Counted from the first letter of the stretch, positions 10,190 to 20,845 are shown. The stretch is DNA of 64,000 nt from Sparassis latifolia (GCA_018466975.1 CM031555.1:2604001-2668000), one strand, 5' to 3'. Program-made: numbers and translations. Notes: generated by a model not told the origin, from the letters alone.

Positions 10190-11601
10190 ATGTCGTCGGA
10201 ATATCCTGACCTCCAACTGAAGGACTATGCGGTCTTCGTTTTCGGCCTGGTGACTGAGATGAAGGTCCCATGCACGTGGGATCACGGATGGGCAGAGGGG
10301 CTAAAAAATCGTATCGTGCGTCGTGCCCTATTGCTATTGACCATCCAGGACTGACCGTGGTCCTCTTCGAAATGCCAGGAGCGTGCGAGGGCTATGTATG
10401 CTTATTTACTCGCTAAGAGGTCGGAAGTCCCCCTCACTCTGAATGGACGCACCGATATCCGGGACGCGTTGGCAGCATACGATTCCTCATGGCACCCGCT
10501 CCGGCCTCATCAACCTCGAAGAAAGAGGGGAAGGCGAAGAACTGCCCGCGACTGCCCCTCCCATCTGGTGCCAAGGTTCTGACTTCAGGCGCGTGCAGTA
10601 AGCCCACAATCGTGTCGCCCATTCCTCAACCTGCCTTTACGGGGTCCACTCCGCGCACCGTACCACCTACTTTGAACCTCGAGATGGGCGGTGCTCATTC
10701 GATCGATCGCGCATCCAGCGTTCAGTACATGCCCAATGTCGCTACGATCGCTGGTGGGCCGTCCTTGCAGAGTCGCCAACCATCTCTGCTACCGATCGAA
10801 TCGATCACGAGAGATGAGCATCCGGTAAAGTGTCGCGCTGCCTCCCCGCAGCCGAATCCCATGGTGATCGATGACCCGCTGACAATCTGCGCTGCGGCAT
10901 CGGCCATGCCTCCCCACCACTTCAGATGAGTGCGCCCTCACGCTCGCAAGCCGTCACTGCAGATTTGATGGATGAGCCGTATGCCCGCCCCTCTCCTCGC
11001 ATCACGGCTGCACTTTCCAGGTGCCCATCCGATTGTTCCCTTAGTCGACAGGCTTCTGCGCGGTCCCTTCGCATCGCGCCATCCCCAGTTGAGCGCAGTG
11101 GGTCCCAAGGTAGCTATGGCAGTCCGATGCTCCTGGCCATATCTCTTGACGATCCGCCCCACCCTCCAGCTTTTCACTCTCACTTTGCCGACATTCTCCC
11201 TGCGAGCTTCCGGTCCATGCAACCGGGCGAGCAGATCGCGACGCTGGAAGCGGCACTCCATCATAGCTGGCAGCGCACACGTGTGCTTGAGGACAGCCAG
11301 CATGTTATGCGCTCCCAGCTGGATGCCATCATGGGTGCCCTCGGGTGACCCCACCGCGTTCGCCACCCGGTTGGGGGTGTATGCCACTCGCGTCAATGTG
11401 ATCCCATCTAAGCAGCACGAGCTGAGCCAGAGTTTGGCCGAGTTGGAGGAACGTGTCAGCGAGCTGGAGGGTTCGGATGCAAAGTTCCCCTTCGAGGAGG
11501 AAGACGAGGTCATCCATAGCATTTCCACAGGTGCCTTCGACCCCAGTATGGATTCGTGTAGTGGTGGGGATGAAGGGCTCGATTTCGACGAGGAGGATTA
11601 G
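10190..11601 (+). pseudogene. Coiled-coil, acidic-tail gene of the same style, apparently broken
   Basis: It starts MSSEYPDLQLKDYAVFVFGL at 10190 and a plausible intron (10315-10379, GTGCGT..CAG) joins NRI to ERARAMYAYLLAKRS. After about 10,490 the reading frame changes without a convincing intron to a Ser/Pro-rich part (from APAPASSTSKKEGKAK), again near 10,925 (MSAPSRSQAVTADLMDE), and once more near 11,345 into a coiled coil (LSQSLAELEERVSELEG) with an acidic DEED tail ending at 11601. One or two of these shifts may be short introns, but not all have GT/AG ends I can support. Layout (conserved N-terminus, disordered middle, coiled coil, acidic end) resembles the gene just upstream, suggesting tandem relatives. 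No known domain. Function unknown. Confidence 0.4.
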
Positions 11602-11823
11602 AGGCTGCAAGGTGAAGGGAATGCGAGGCCTCGGAAATGCATCGGCCGACTTGTCGCAGTAGTGTACGATATCTTTGTTGTGTTCCGCGAAACTCGCTTC
11701 TGTGGTTATAACTTGTACAATATTCACTGGATCGAAATGGAGCATTCTCAAGGAATCTCATAATCAATTAAACAAGGAGTAAAATTCTGGAGGAAATAAA
11801 ACTGAAATGGATACATGCTGATG

Positions 11824-12720
11824 TCAAGCCTCATCATCCGATCCTGCAGCACTGTCCGTCTCATCCGCATCGGACAACGGGGTGAAGTGGAGATTGGCAC
11901 GGGTTCGGTACTTGTAAGGTATGATGCGGAACACTGCAAACTGTAGCTGAGACACCACACTGTCCAGTTCCGCGAGGATATACGATCTTCCCTCAGTTCG
12001 TCGAATGACTACCATGGGTCCCAAGTAACGTGGCTTTGTTTTACGATTGAGCTCCATGTTAATTCAAGAGTTTCAAACCAGCATGATATTGCCCGGCTTC
12101 AAGTCGTAGGACTTAATTGTCCCATGAAACTCTTGTGCGAACTGCTCCATGGACTTGTATCTCGCTCTGATGACATGCTCGCTTACCTCCACCAGGTCCT
12201 CTTCCCGTTTTGGAGCTGACGCGCCCGATGTGCTAAAAGTTCAATCCGAGTCATCTGTACACCCTCATATGGAACCAGGTAAGTTGCTTCTGTGATGTCG
12301 AAGGGGAACAAAGGCTCAGTTCCATGCGCCATGTAATATGGGGAGTATCCTGTAGATCGCTGAATCGTGATGCGCTCTGCCCAGAAAACTGCGGGCATGA
12401 CTGTAAGCCACTTCCGCTCATCTCCCAGACACGTTTTCATTGCAGCCTCTTGCACATCCAGATGTCGGCGTTCTACAAGCCCATTTGCCTGAGAATTATA
12501 TGGGGAAATTCGGATATGATGAATCTTGTATTGCTGAGCCAAATAGTCTAATGCCTGAACAAAAGTGGAGCCATTATCAGTGACAATTTCCGCGACTGCC
12601 CCCCAGCACCAAAGGATTTCTTCAAAGATGAATGCGCCAAGGGTCCACCCATTTTCCTGACAGAGCATTCACCATTCGGGATATGATGTAAGTAAGCAGT
12701 GTGCTTGTACGATATATCGG
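11824..12720 (-). pseudogene. Integrase remnant of the Ty3/gypsy element
   Basis: From about 12,720 the minus strand reads YIVQAHCLLTSYPEW, a TGA, then ENGWTLGAFIFEEILWCWG. The second catalytic Asp is in VTDNGSTFVQALDYLA and the catalytic Glu in NSQANGLVERRHLD, so two of the three DDE residues remain. FWAERITIQRSTGYSPYYMA and PFDITEATYLVP follow, as in this family's integrases. The C-terminal part (MELNRKTKPRYLGPMVVIRR, 12057-11824) ends in an acidic tail. The N-terminal HHCC finger and first Asp are deleted and further stops occur around 12,060-12,200. Confidence 0.8.
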
Positions 12721-13051
12721 TACCCTCCTGCCCGCGGTATGAGCACACTTCAGGGTACTCTTTATCCCTAGCTCTTAGCAACAAGATCTTCTATAGTATG
12801 TCATAGCTAAGAGCTTCTTAAGTGTCAGACTGACCATGGTACCTATTATGTCCCAGGGCATTCTGTGGCATTGTCCAGGGCATAGATAGGGTAGTGGCTG
12901 GGCATATGGGATGATTATTATGTGGGATATCCTACTAGGCTAGGACATTAATTGTTTATCCCAGTATTACTGGTTGTTCCATGGTGTCAGGGGTACATAA
13001 GGATGTTCCACTGTTAGCAGAAGATGTATTTTAGGCTGTATATTTGTTGTT

Positions 13052-14605
13052 TCATCTTTTCATCGCACCGGCCATCTTCAGACGATGAATCATGCAGTTG
13101 ACGTTCTCTGCATGCTCCCAGATGAAGCAACGTATTCCGGAGTTCTGGGGGATAACTTCATATCCTCCGTCAGACGTCTTGTATCGCGTTGTCCCATTCT
13201 TTACAGGGACATCGTCGATGTAGAGAATCGTGACATGTGGTATCTCATCTTGTAAAATGAAGGTCACATCGCCATGCATGATCTGGACTGAGTTGGTATA
13301 TTCCATTGGAATGTTGGTCAGGCGGAGTGCTCCGAGCGGGCTCTGGAAGGTCGTCAGGTCACGGGAGTCCGAGTGAAAAGTCCTTTGGTCGAATGTGACG
13401 AACAGGTCGAAGCTCGCATAGCAAGAGCATCCGCTGAACGCCTCTGCTATATTCTCAATCTGCAGCGGTGCTGCCGAATCTCGAATCACAATGGCATTTA
13501 GTGGCTGGAGATCATGTACCAAACGTAGCGACTTCCCATCCTTCTTTAGGACGCAGAACCAGTGTGATCGGTAGGATGAGTTCGATGGCTCATATACACC
13601 TGATGTGATTTTATCGCGAATGACTTGAATAACTTGCTCGCAGATTCTCGATGGAATAGGAATGTTGCGCAATGCCCAAGGGACATGCTGCTGATAGGGA
13701 ATTCGGATCGGTTCGAAATATTCGTCGCTAAATTTCCCTTTTTTGGACTCATCCCAGGTGAACACTTGCTCATGGAGATAGAGGATGTGATTGAACAGCT
13801 TCACCTCCTCCTCCCAGAGAAACCTGTCGCTGTTGATGTTAAGGTCCCACCATCATTCCTCCGTATAATGTGATCTGCTGATGAAGTCTGGTGGGTGAAA
13901 GGAGAGTGATGGGAGATTCTGCATGGGGTCGCGGGGAACGCGCTGCATGATCTGGAACTTGTCGGCCAGTATTCCTGGAACAGGCTTGACACGCTTGTCA
14001 ACCTTTTTATATTCATAACCGTGGACTACGGCCTCATGCTCTATCTGAAATGCACCAGGGGCCACCGCAGGTGCGGTCACACTGCTGGCCGCTCCAATAC
14101 TGCAAAAAGATGAGGAAAGGGTATAAAGAATGTGGGGCTCTTCGATTTGCAATGAAATGATCCGAGGAAATAATTCTTCAGAGGAAGAGAGGGAGGAAAC
14201 TGGAGCCGCAGAGGACGAGAGAGAGGGAAATGAATCCATAGAGGAAGAGAGAGAGGAGACCGCAGCCATAGGGGAAGAGAGAGAGGAAACTGGAGCCGCA
14301 TAGGACGGGAGAGAGGGAAACGAATTCATAGAGGAAGAGAGAGAGGAGACCACAGCCATAGAGGAAGAGAGAGAGGAAACCGAAGACGCTGATTCTGGAA
14401 TATGGGGAACTCTACCATCCACAAGGGACTGCTCCCCGATGTGTCCTGTTATTTTAGGGGTATCGCTAGCACACTGGTGCCTGTTCATTGTGGACCCTCC
14501 TCGGATTAAGTCTGACTCCTCGAGTCTTGAAAACCCATTCCTGGAGGTGGCGTTGGCTGTGGCCTTGGGCGACACTCGTGAGTGGGAAGCGTGACTACTT
14601 GACAC
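13052..14605 (-). pseudogene. DUF4100-like linker and reverse transcriptase of the Ty3/gypsy element
   Basis: The part 14605-13853 carries a Ser-rich tandem repeat (SSLSSSM units, 14,180-14,400) and then YKKVDKRVKPVPGILADKF, the conserved segment before RT in this mushroom gypsy family. A frameshift near 13,855 joins it to the RT frame 13,840-13,052. RT motifs are visible: VYEPSNSSYRSHWFCVLKKD, RLVHDLQPLNA, YASFDLFVTFDQRTF, LTTFQSPLGALRLT and the catalytic box as LYIDDV near 13,215. RT ends abruptly after HRLKMAGA, before the thumb and RNase H. Confidence 0.8.
14178..14400 (-). repeat. Ser-rich minisatellite inside the gypsy polyprotein
   Basis: GAGGAAGAGAGAGAGG-type units repeat at ~30- and ~60-bp spacing. 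On the coding (minus) strand they give alternating SSLSSSM and FPSL blocks. All unit lengths are multiples of three, so the frame is kept through the array. Confidence 0.8.
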
Positions 14606-15807
14606 GTGTTAGGGTCGCGCAGAGTAATGTGTTGCTTACCATTGGTAAAGTTAAGTGTTTTGCATGCCGTCAAGGTAAAGAACGGCTGACCCAAGAGTAC
14701 CTCGAATGGGGCATCATTTAGAACATGGGCCTGAAGATACAGCTACATCTCGCTGAACCCAAATCGAATGTTAGCGAGGCGTCCGAGCGTCTGGTTGATA
14801 CCCATGTTAGCTGATTCCATGTTGAGTGTTTTCTCGGACTGCAGCGCCGACCCGATGCATTCCCAGATGTCCCATCGCATTGCAATGATCTGTGAGCCTT
14901 GGTCAAGGATACATTCCGCTGATTCCTTGCCTTCAACCAGGGCATCAATTGCTCACAATGGAAGAGAATCATCGGCCACCACGAGTGGTCCGCCACCATC
15001 ACTCACATCCACTAAGAGAGCCTCTGCAACCTCCTCGCGGTCCCCAGCCTCGAAGCTCCCCGTCATCACCACTCGCTTCGCAGTGATCTCCTCCTTCTCG
15101 AGCTTGCAGATCTCCGGGCACAATGCCATCAGTTCCCGATGCGTTAGCGAGATGCAGACTTCATTTTGGACGCACTCGAATATATTTTGCACATTCACCT
15201 TGTCCTCCACCGGTGTCTTATAGCTGTATTGTGTAGTGCGGTTTCCCGGAGATGGTAGAGATGCCTTCGTGCCTCCTCTGGGCGCTGCAGATGGATCCAA
15301 CGCTGGCTTGAGAATTGATGCAGGGACCTGGGAGGCCGGAACACTGGGAGGATGCTTTGCAGACTTTCCCGTGGCGCTGTCATCGAACCGAACCGTCTTT
15401 TTCTTTGGAGCCACATTGGCTTCTAACACTGATGTTGTGGAGTTGTCAAGACATTCCTCAATGTACACCGATGACGGTTCCTTGGGGTTAAGTGCCTCCT
15501 TCGCGATCTCCCATAGGCTGACCATATGCGGAGGCTGGTCATGCCCATCTCTGGAAACGTTGGGTGGAGGCGCTGCAGACGGCCCCAGACCATCGCCGAA
15601 AAGGTTCCCAGGATACATATCATGCCACGCATCAACGCGCTCTGCCATGCTACATCCAGGTAGGTCACGAGAAACGAACCGTCCATTCGGGAGAATGATC
15701 CTACTGAGTACATCGCAATTAATCTTCCATGTCCTGATGTAGGCCTCGATCCACGGACAGTTTCGCATGAAATGGTCGATGGCTAGACAGAAGTTACAGG
15801 CACGGAG
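14506..15807 (-). pseudogene. Zinc knuckle, linker and aspartic protease of the Ty3/gypsy element
   Basis: At about 15,800-15,755 the minus strand reads CNFCLAIDHFMRNC, a C-x2-C-x4-H-x4-C zinc knuckle that binds element RNA. A long linker follows (15768-14953) with LTHRELMALCPEICK near its end, the segment that precedes the protease in this family. The protease follows at about 14,950-14,690: the active-site region reads ECILDQGSQIIAM, where the usual D-[ST]-G is D-Q-G, so the catalytic triplet is altered. One stop interrupts the frame after GFSEM, followed by the family-typical FEVLLGQPFFTL (flap to second half). The gene cannot yield an active polyprotein. Confidence 0.7.
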
Positions 15808-15810
15808 CGC

Positions 15811-16834
15811 TTATGGAAGAGGGTTTTGTGCGACCGCCACCTGAATGTTGGCCTGCATTACTGGTGCCTGTCCCCCTCCCGATGTTCGCATTGCTTGCTG
15901 CAACACGTTTGCTAGAAACTGCATCGCATCCATCTCATTCCCTTCCAACTTCACCATCCCCGCTTGGCTTCGACACTGCCACAGCGCTCGATGCACTCCC
16001 ACTCCCACTGAGAACGTGCTGCGCTGCGGAATGGACTTCCGATATGGCATACAGATCGTCCAGATTCTGATCGGGAACCTTAATTGCAAGTCAATTTTTG
16101 ATAGCATGTAAGGGGGACGCTTCAAATCCCTCAAGGTACAGCCGGTCCCGCTCATAGGCCGACAGTCGACCCCTGGACAACAAGAACAATGTGATGCAAG
16201 TAAAATCCTGATAGTACTGTCCCTCCTCCATGCGACTGGACACTCCTCTCGTCCGTGCTGCCCGTACAATCTGGGTTAAGTTGGACTGCGTGAAGTGACG
16301 GTCATCCTCCGCTCCCGGGTACAGTGCGATGACTGCAGTCTTGAACTGCTCATATGTCTCCCGCTGCGTGACACCCATGCAAAGATCCGCCTCATCCAAC
16401 GAGATGTACTTGCAAGCTGCTCGGATTTTTGCATCATCATCCAGCTGTGCTCGCGTTGCCAAGTCTTCCAGATCAGCGAAATATCGCATCAAAGCTCGCG
16501 GGGATCCATCAAAGGTGGGCGCCGTTGAGTGACCATGTGCCAGCATCGAGACCGGTCTGGGGGCTGGTTCCTGGTCCGCCATGACTGTCACATCTGGGTG
16601 TTATGGTGATAAAACTGGGGACGGGGGATAAGACGGAATGAGTGAGAGGTCCCCCAGAAGTGGTGATAGGGGAGACGATTCGTGAGATCTGGAGGAAGAG
16701 GGAATCGGAAGACGGGTGTCAACAAATGAGTTCTCCGGATCGTCAAAGTCGATAGGTGGTCGGTATGCAAAATTGTCGGGAAGCAGACCCATGAACGCTG
16801 GGGACCCTGGAGTCAGCAGCTGGGAAGCTGCCAA
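15811..16834 (-). pseudogene. gag region of the Ty3/gypsy element
   Basis: The frame opens at 16834 (MAASQLLTPGSPAF) and has an in-frame TAA near 16,605, then continues in the same frame with MADQEPAPRPVSML and the gag core: TFDGSPRALMRYFADLEDLA, then RDRLYLEGFEAS. A frameshift near 16,090 leads to a second piece ending MDAMQFLANVLQQAM at about 15,811-15,940. Gag would form the virus-like particle that packages element RNA. The upstream Ser/Pro-rich segment (SHESSPLSPLLGD) is typical for this family in mushrooms. Confidence 0.75.
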
Positions 16835-16915
16835 GGTAAGCTTCTCTTGGAGCGATTTGGAAGCAAGGCGACTGCTCCGCTGTGTCGCACAAAGACCCCT
16901 CGCGGTGGGCTCCAG

Positions 16916-18066
16916 TTGACGAGATTGTAGTACCGTCGCAAGCCGAAAAGGAGGAGTACGAGCGGAATCAAGTCCGCATGGGGTCTGAGATGCAATGAAG
17001 GAGAAGAGTCTATTCCAGAGGTATGAGGTGGGTGGCCCAAAAGCGTAGCTAGGAAAATCTCTGTAGTCACAATAATCGCTGGAAACACATCAGGGTAAAA
17101 TCGCACTGCTCTAAGGAGAACGCTGAAATGCAGAAATGCAAGACTGCCCAGAAAATGCACAAACGCAAGACTGCCCAAAGATGCACTAACTGGATGGGAT
17201 GAGAATGTGAATGAGGCCTTTGCAAGTGTACCTTCCGGGACGGTGGGTTCTACCCCGACCTCTTCCCCTGCCATCATACTTAACTGGTCCTGACCTTTCC
17301 TGCCCTCCTGATATTGCCCGCATCTGCTTAGCAATCGCCCCCGCTGAATCACTGCCCATCACGCCATATCTCACAATCCCGTCCCCTCACGCTCCTACTC
17401 AATCCGAGGGGTCGTCCTTCACCAGGCCCGCCCGAGCACCTAATAGACACCCGCCCGCCTCGGAGGCATATCTCCCATCCTGAACTCAATCTCTCATCCA
17501 TGGACGCCAGCGTCATCCTTCACAAATACACCCTCGCAGAAGCCCTTCTTCGCATTGAGATCTTTACCAAGCCCTTCGACCTGATCCTGTGGAAAGCATG
17601 GGCAGTCCGAATGCACGTCCTGCTGGTGAGGCTCCTGCGAGCATATGTTCCTTTGCTGTCCAGTCCTCACACGTCCCTCAGGTCTTTATGGTCCAAGCCC
17701 AGTCCAAAGCGGCCAGCGTGGAGATCATCCTACCCCTTCCGCACGATATTCCTGTCCTTGCCCAAGTGGAAATTGCGACGGCTCGCATCGTGGAAGCCAG
17801 CCATCGGATGGTCCCTCAGATTGCTGACCACCTTCCTGCTGTCATTCCTCGTGGTTTGACTGCGTGCGTTCTGTACGATGACCCTGCTGTCCACAAGGAC
17901 TTTGGTTTGGGTCACCCACCGGATGGTCTCCCTGACATTGGTGCGCAGTCGTCCTATCCCCATTTCCCTGAGATCGTGTTCCTTAGTTCTGCTTTATTGT
18001 CCTCAGGAACCTTGCGCCTTCGGGTTGAGACATTGCACAATGCGGCCCGCGAACTGTACGATGTCA
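16916..18066 (+). repeat. Left arm of a large inverted duplication
   Basis: This ~1.15-kb segment is the reverse complement of about 22990-24135, recognisable from CCGTCGCAAGC at the outer edge to the last exon of the gene inside it. Shared non-coding landmarks include GGGGTCTGAGATGCAATG and the doubled phrase GCAAGACTGCCCA. Arms are separated by 4.9 kb of AT-rich repeat DNA. Similarity stops abruptly at GATGTCATG within the last exon. Confidence 0.85.
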
Positions 18067-18122
18067 TGCGCGGGATCACCGGTAGATGCGAGTTGGTGGA
18101 TGGTACTTTGAGGCAGTTGTGA
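17500..18122 (+). CDS. Unknown three-exon gene (MDASV family), left copy
   Basis: Exon 1 is 17500-17625 (MDASVILHKYTLAEALLR..), intron 17626-17681 (GTGAGG..CTCAG), exon 2 17682-17940 or so (VFMVQAQSKAASVEIILPLP..), a second intron with GTGCGC..CCTCAG, and exon 3 from GAACCTTGCGC to the TGA at 18120-18122. Both introns and all reading frames line up with the inverted copy on the other side. No stop breaks the frame. I see no known domain; there is a hydrophobic stretch (LILWKAWAVRMHVLL) that might be a membrane segment, and a PQIADHLPAVIPRGL motif. The preserved splice sites in two diverged copies argue for a real protein-coding family, probably dispersed with repeats. The region 17,340-17,500 just upstream is Pro-rich in another frame and may be promoter or 5' UTR. 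Confidence 0.5.
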
Positions 18123-19620
18123 ATCGTAGTTGAGGAGTTAGAAATAGCATTCGGGCTCGTAGCATTCCCTCCTCCGATAACCAGCTTCCAATTGCTGTCG
18201 GACTAGGGTCTGTTGTGTAGCACCCTGTGGTATCTCCGAAATGTGAGACCTCTTCGCGGATGCGATTCCCACCTCAGCGCGCTATGCATCCCTTCAACGG
18301 TGCCCGAGCCTTATCTCTGATGACAAGGAGATATCTTCTTACATTGATGCTATTTAGAGGTGCTATTCGGAGTGTAAGGTGCGTATGTCTTCCTAGCTAG
18401 TTAGCTTGCCATATCGGGTACGTATGACAAGCTAACTAGCTAGGAAACACGTGAGGTCCAGATGTCGGATACCACTTACCTGTTGTCCTTTGGTTTAGTT
18501 CGATGCGCCTTGACTGATTGCCTTATAAGTTCGTACTTCCCCGATATCGTGCTGCCTCTGGATGTCATGCCGACTTGTTGGTTTGTCGCACTGACTTATC
18601 AGTGTTGCTTGATGGTCACACCCCTATATTTTGCAAATCTCATGCCCTTTATCATTTGATCTTCCTCCTTAAGACCTCTACCTTCGTGCTGGACCAGAGA
18701 TGCTGTTTAAGTGTTCCATGTGGTTCAGGACAAGTAACATATGTTTTCCTTTGCTTTTCCTCTACTTTACCGTTCTTATTCATCGCTGACATACAACATT
18801 CACCTCTCCATTTACTTTACCTATTTTTCCATGGTCCTAGACCATTGCAACTCTTTCCGATGTCAGGATCCATCATCTGACATTTCGCGACTTCTGCATT
18901 TTCTCTCACTTTCTACCCCTCTATAAATACCTGCTGTATCTATGTTGATTATCATCAAAGACCAGTAGAAGACTTCCCCCTTCACTTCAGATCACCGAGA
19001 AACTGCGTTTACTGTGATAGCGACTTTGAACTGTAATATACCCCACTGTGACATAGCAAGACTGCAACACTGTGATAGCAACACTGTGACTGCGACTGCA
19101 ATAACGATGCTGCAATAGCGACATAGTGATATAGTGATATACCACCTGTGTTAGTCTTACTCCGACTTTTGCGTTAGACTGACTGCGACTTCATCGAGAC
19201 GGCGAATACTGCATTTCCCCATAGTGTTCTCCCCCTACAGATACTTCTCTTCCCCTTTGCGATTTAGTTCATCTTCACCTATGAGTTTGGCGATTACATT
19301 GTGACCTTAGCTTTCCACTTTCCGACTTTTGCGACTTCATCGTAGATTGTCACTCGACTTCGCATTTACATCGTGAATCCTCATTCTTTTACAGGTTGCA
19401 TCCCCCTTAGGCTTTGGTCGAGGTTCTGGGACCCACTTGCACCATTTACAGTGTTGCATCGTCCTTCTCTCACACACATAGATTCCTTCTTGTTTTAGTT
19501 GGGTTTAGGTGTTTGTGTCGGGTGTGCCCATATTACTGTATGAAACATTAAGCACTTTATGGTGCTTAACATTTCATATGGCGGGAAATGTGACTCGGGT
19601 AGCATGTGACACTATTGGCT
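18123..19620. other. Intergenic repeat DNA, no gene seen
   Basis: Nothing here gives a recognisable protein. A TATA-like CTATAAATAC lies at 18,922-18,931, followed by a low-complexity tract (18,990-19,190) of GACTGTGATAGCAACACTG-like units. An imperfect inverted repeat TGAAACATTAAGCAC / GTGCTTAACATTTCA surrounds 19,541-19,576. The 57-bp perfect hairpin is listed separately. Confidence 0.5.
18390..18446. repeat. Perfect 19-bp inverted repeat with 19-nt loop (second)
   Basis: The arm TTCCTAGCTAGTTAGCTTG (18390-18408) is the exact reverse complement of 18428-18446. After one mismatch the loop can pair four more bases (CATA with TATG). The geometry equals that of the hairpin at 3447-3503, although the sequences are unrelated. 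Confidence 0.9.
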
Positions 19621-19624
19621 TCAA

Positions 19625-20262
19625 GCACTTGTTCCCACACTTCTAGCCAAACTTGCCAGACTTGTAGTTCACTCAATTCTGCTTGGATTTGGATCAACCA
19701 TGTGGCCATTCTGACCATATTTTCAAGCTGAATCTGACGGTGTTACTCTTAGAACATTAGAATCACTTGCTGAAGCGCTACAATCTGTTTTCTCAGTTTT
19801 CTCAGTTTTCTCTCACTTTTAATTGTTTTCTCAAGGAAAAAAACAATGTGCACTGCTTGTAAAAATAAGGCACCATATCTGACATGTTTATGTGCATTTT
19901 AGAGTCGTTCTCAAATTTTCCTGGCATTTATACAATTTTCCTGCACTTCAGACTGAGCATTCTAATCCAAAACTCAGATATCTCAGCCAGTTTTACTTGG
20001 TTAAGAGAGCATTATGCTTCATTTCCTTCACAGATTTCAATGGTACTGCTTTATGTGTTTGAAATTAGTATGTGCTTCTATAATTTCACTGACTATGATG
20101 CATTGATCCTCTGTGGCTGCTGTGGCACTTTTGTTGATTACTATTTGTGCAAGTCGTGTTAGTTTCTATTACAATTACTTTGAAAGACCAACTGTATGCA
20201 AGCTATAGTACAGTAAGAACAGGCACTACAAAGTTTGTAGTTAAACCCTAGACCTAACCCAG
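19625..20262 (+). repeat. Right copy of the ~0.65-kb direct repeat
   Basis: This segment aligns in the same orientation with 3538-4195, from TTCCCACACTTCTAGCC to CCTAGACCTAACCCAG, with many point differences and small indels. The copies lie 16.1 kb apart and enclose the Helitron, KDZ, gypsy and left inverted-arm sequences. Confidence 0.8.
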
Positions 20263-20344
20263 GACTGGGTGCATGTCATGCATACAAATTTGTATTAAAA
20301 AGTCGTTCTCACGCATAGGGGCAGTTTGACATGTCCCTCAGAAT

Positions 20345-20581
20345 TTGGCAGAAGGCTCATCCCAAGAACGATTTCTTCATACCTCAGAAATTGTAAATGG
20401 TAAGCTGAATGACAAATTTTGTGTTGAACGTGTCAGGGAGCTCCTCAGGAGGGACAGACATTATAGGACAAAGGAGCTCAGAACAAGACAGCGGAGGAAT
20501 ACTATCAAGGTGGACCCAGCCAGACTCAGTGGTTTTGGGGTCCTGGACTTGATGCGCCACCAGCTCAAAAAATTCGCATGA
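20345..20581 (+). CDS. Short basic ORF of unknown origin
   Basis: This 78-codon frame opens with MAEGSSQERFLHTSEIVNGK and has a strongly basic middle (LLRRDRHYRTKELRTRQRRN). It sits between the right direct repeat and the inverted CACTAC array, where an element's terminal exon might lie. I recognise no family. It may be a fragment of a transposase or chance. Confidence 0.25.
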   Translation: MAEGSSQERFLHTSEIVNGKLNDKFCVERVRELLRRDRHYRTKELRTRQRRNTIKVDPARLSGFGVLDLMRHQLKKFA

Positions 20582-20639
20582 AAAGCGCTGTAAATGGCAT
20601 ACTAGTAGTTAGTAGAGAGTACAATGACAACTTCTCATA

Positions 20640-20845
20640 TACATTTTAATATATTGTTATATGCACATTTGTAACAGTTTCCAGTGTCATTTTTTGTGGT
20701 GATTCGTATAGGCACATTTGTAACAGTTTCTAGTGTTCTTTTTTGTAGTGGTTTGTATAGGCACGTTGGTAACATTTTTTGTAGTGATTCTTGTAGGCAC
20801 ATTTGTAACAGTTTCTAGGGTCATTTTTTGTAGTGATTCTTATGG
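20640..20845 (-). repeat. Inverted array of CACTAC-containing repeats (right array)
   Basis: Four to five units read on the plus strand as CATTTTTTGTAGTGATTC plus GTAACAGTTTCTAG, which is the reverse complement of the units at 2121-2575. They thus face the left array across 18 kb, the arrangement expected for subterminal repeats of a CACTA-type element. Confidence 0.85.

Larger units (their letters stand above)
11824..16834 (-). mobile_element. Degenerate Ty3/gypsy-type retrotransposon (minus strand)
   Basis: On the minus strand the order is gag, CCHC knuckle, aspartic protease, linker with DUF4100-like sequence, reverse transcriptase, integrase: the order of Ty3/gypsy elements. The frame is broken by several stops and frameshifts. 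A block covering the RT thumb, RNase H and the start of integrase (including its zinc finger and first catalytic Asp) is missing between about 13,050 and 12,720. No LTR pair, primer-binding site or polypurine tract could be recognised at either end, so the element is an internal fragment. Gag begins only ~80 bp from the edge of the inverted duplication that starts near 16,916. Confidence 0.85.

Noticed and set aside
3538..20262. Calling the direct repeats LTRs of the gypsy fragment
   Set aside because: The gypsy internal region lies far from either copy, no primer-binding site adjoins them, and TG..CA ends were not seen.
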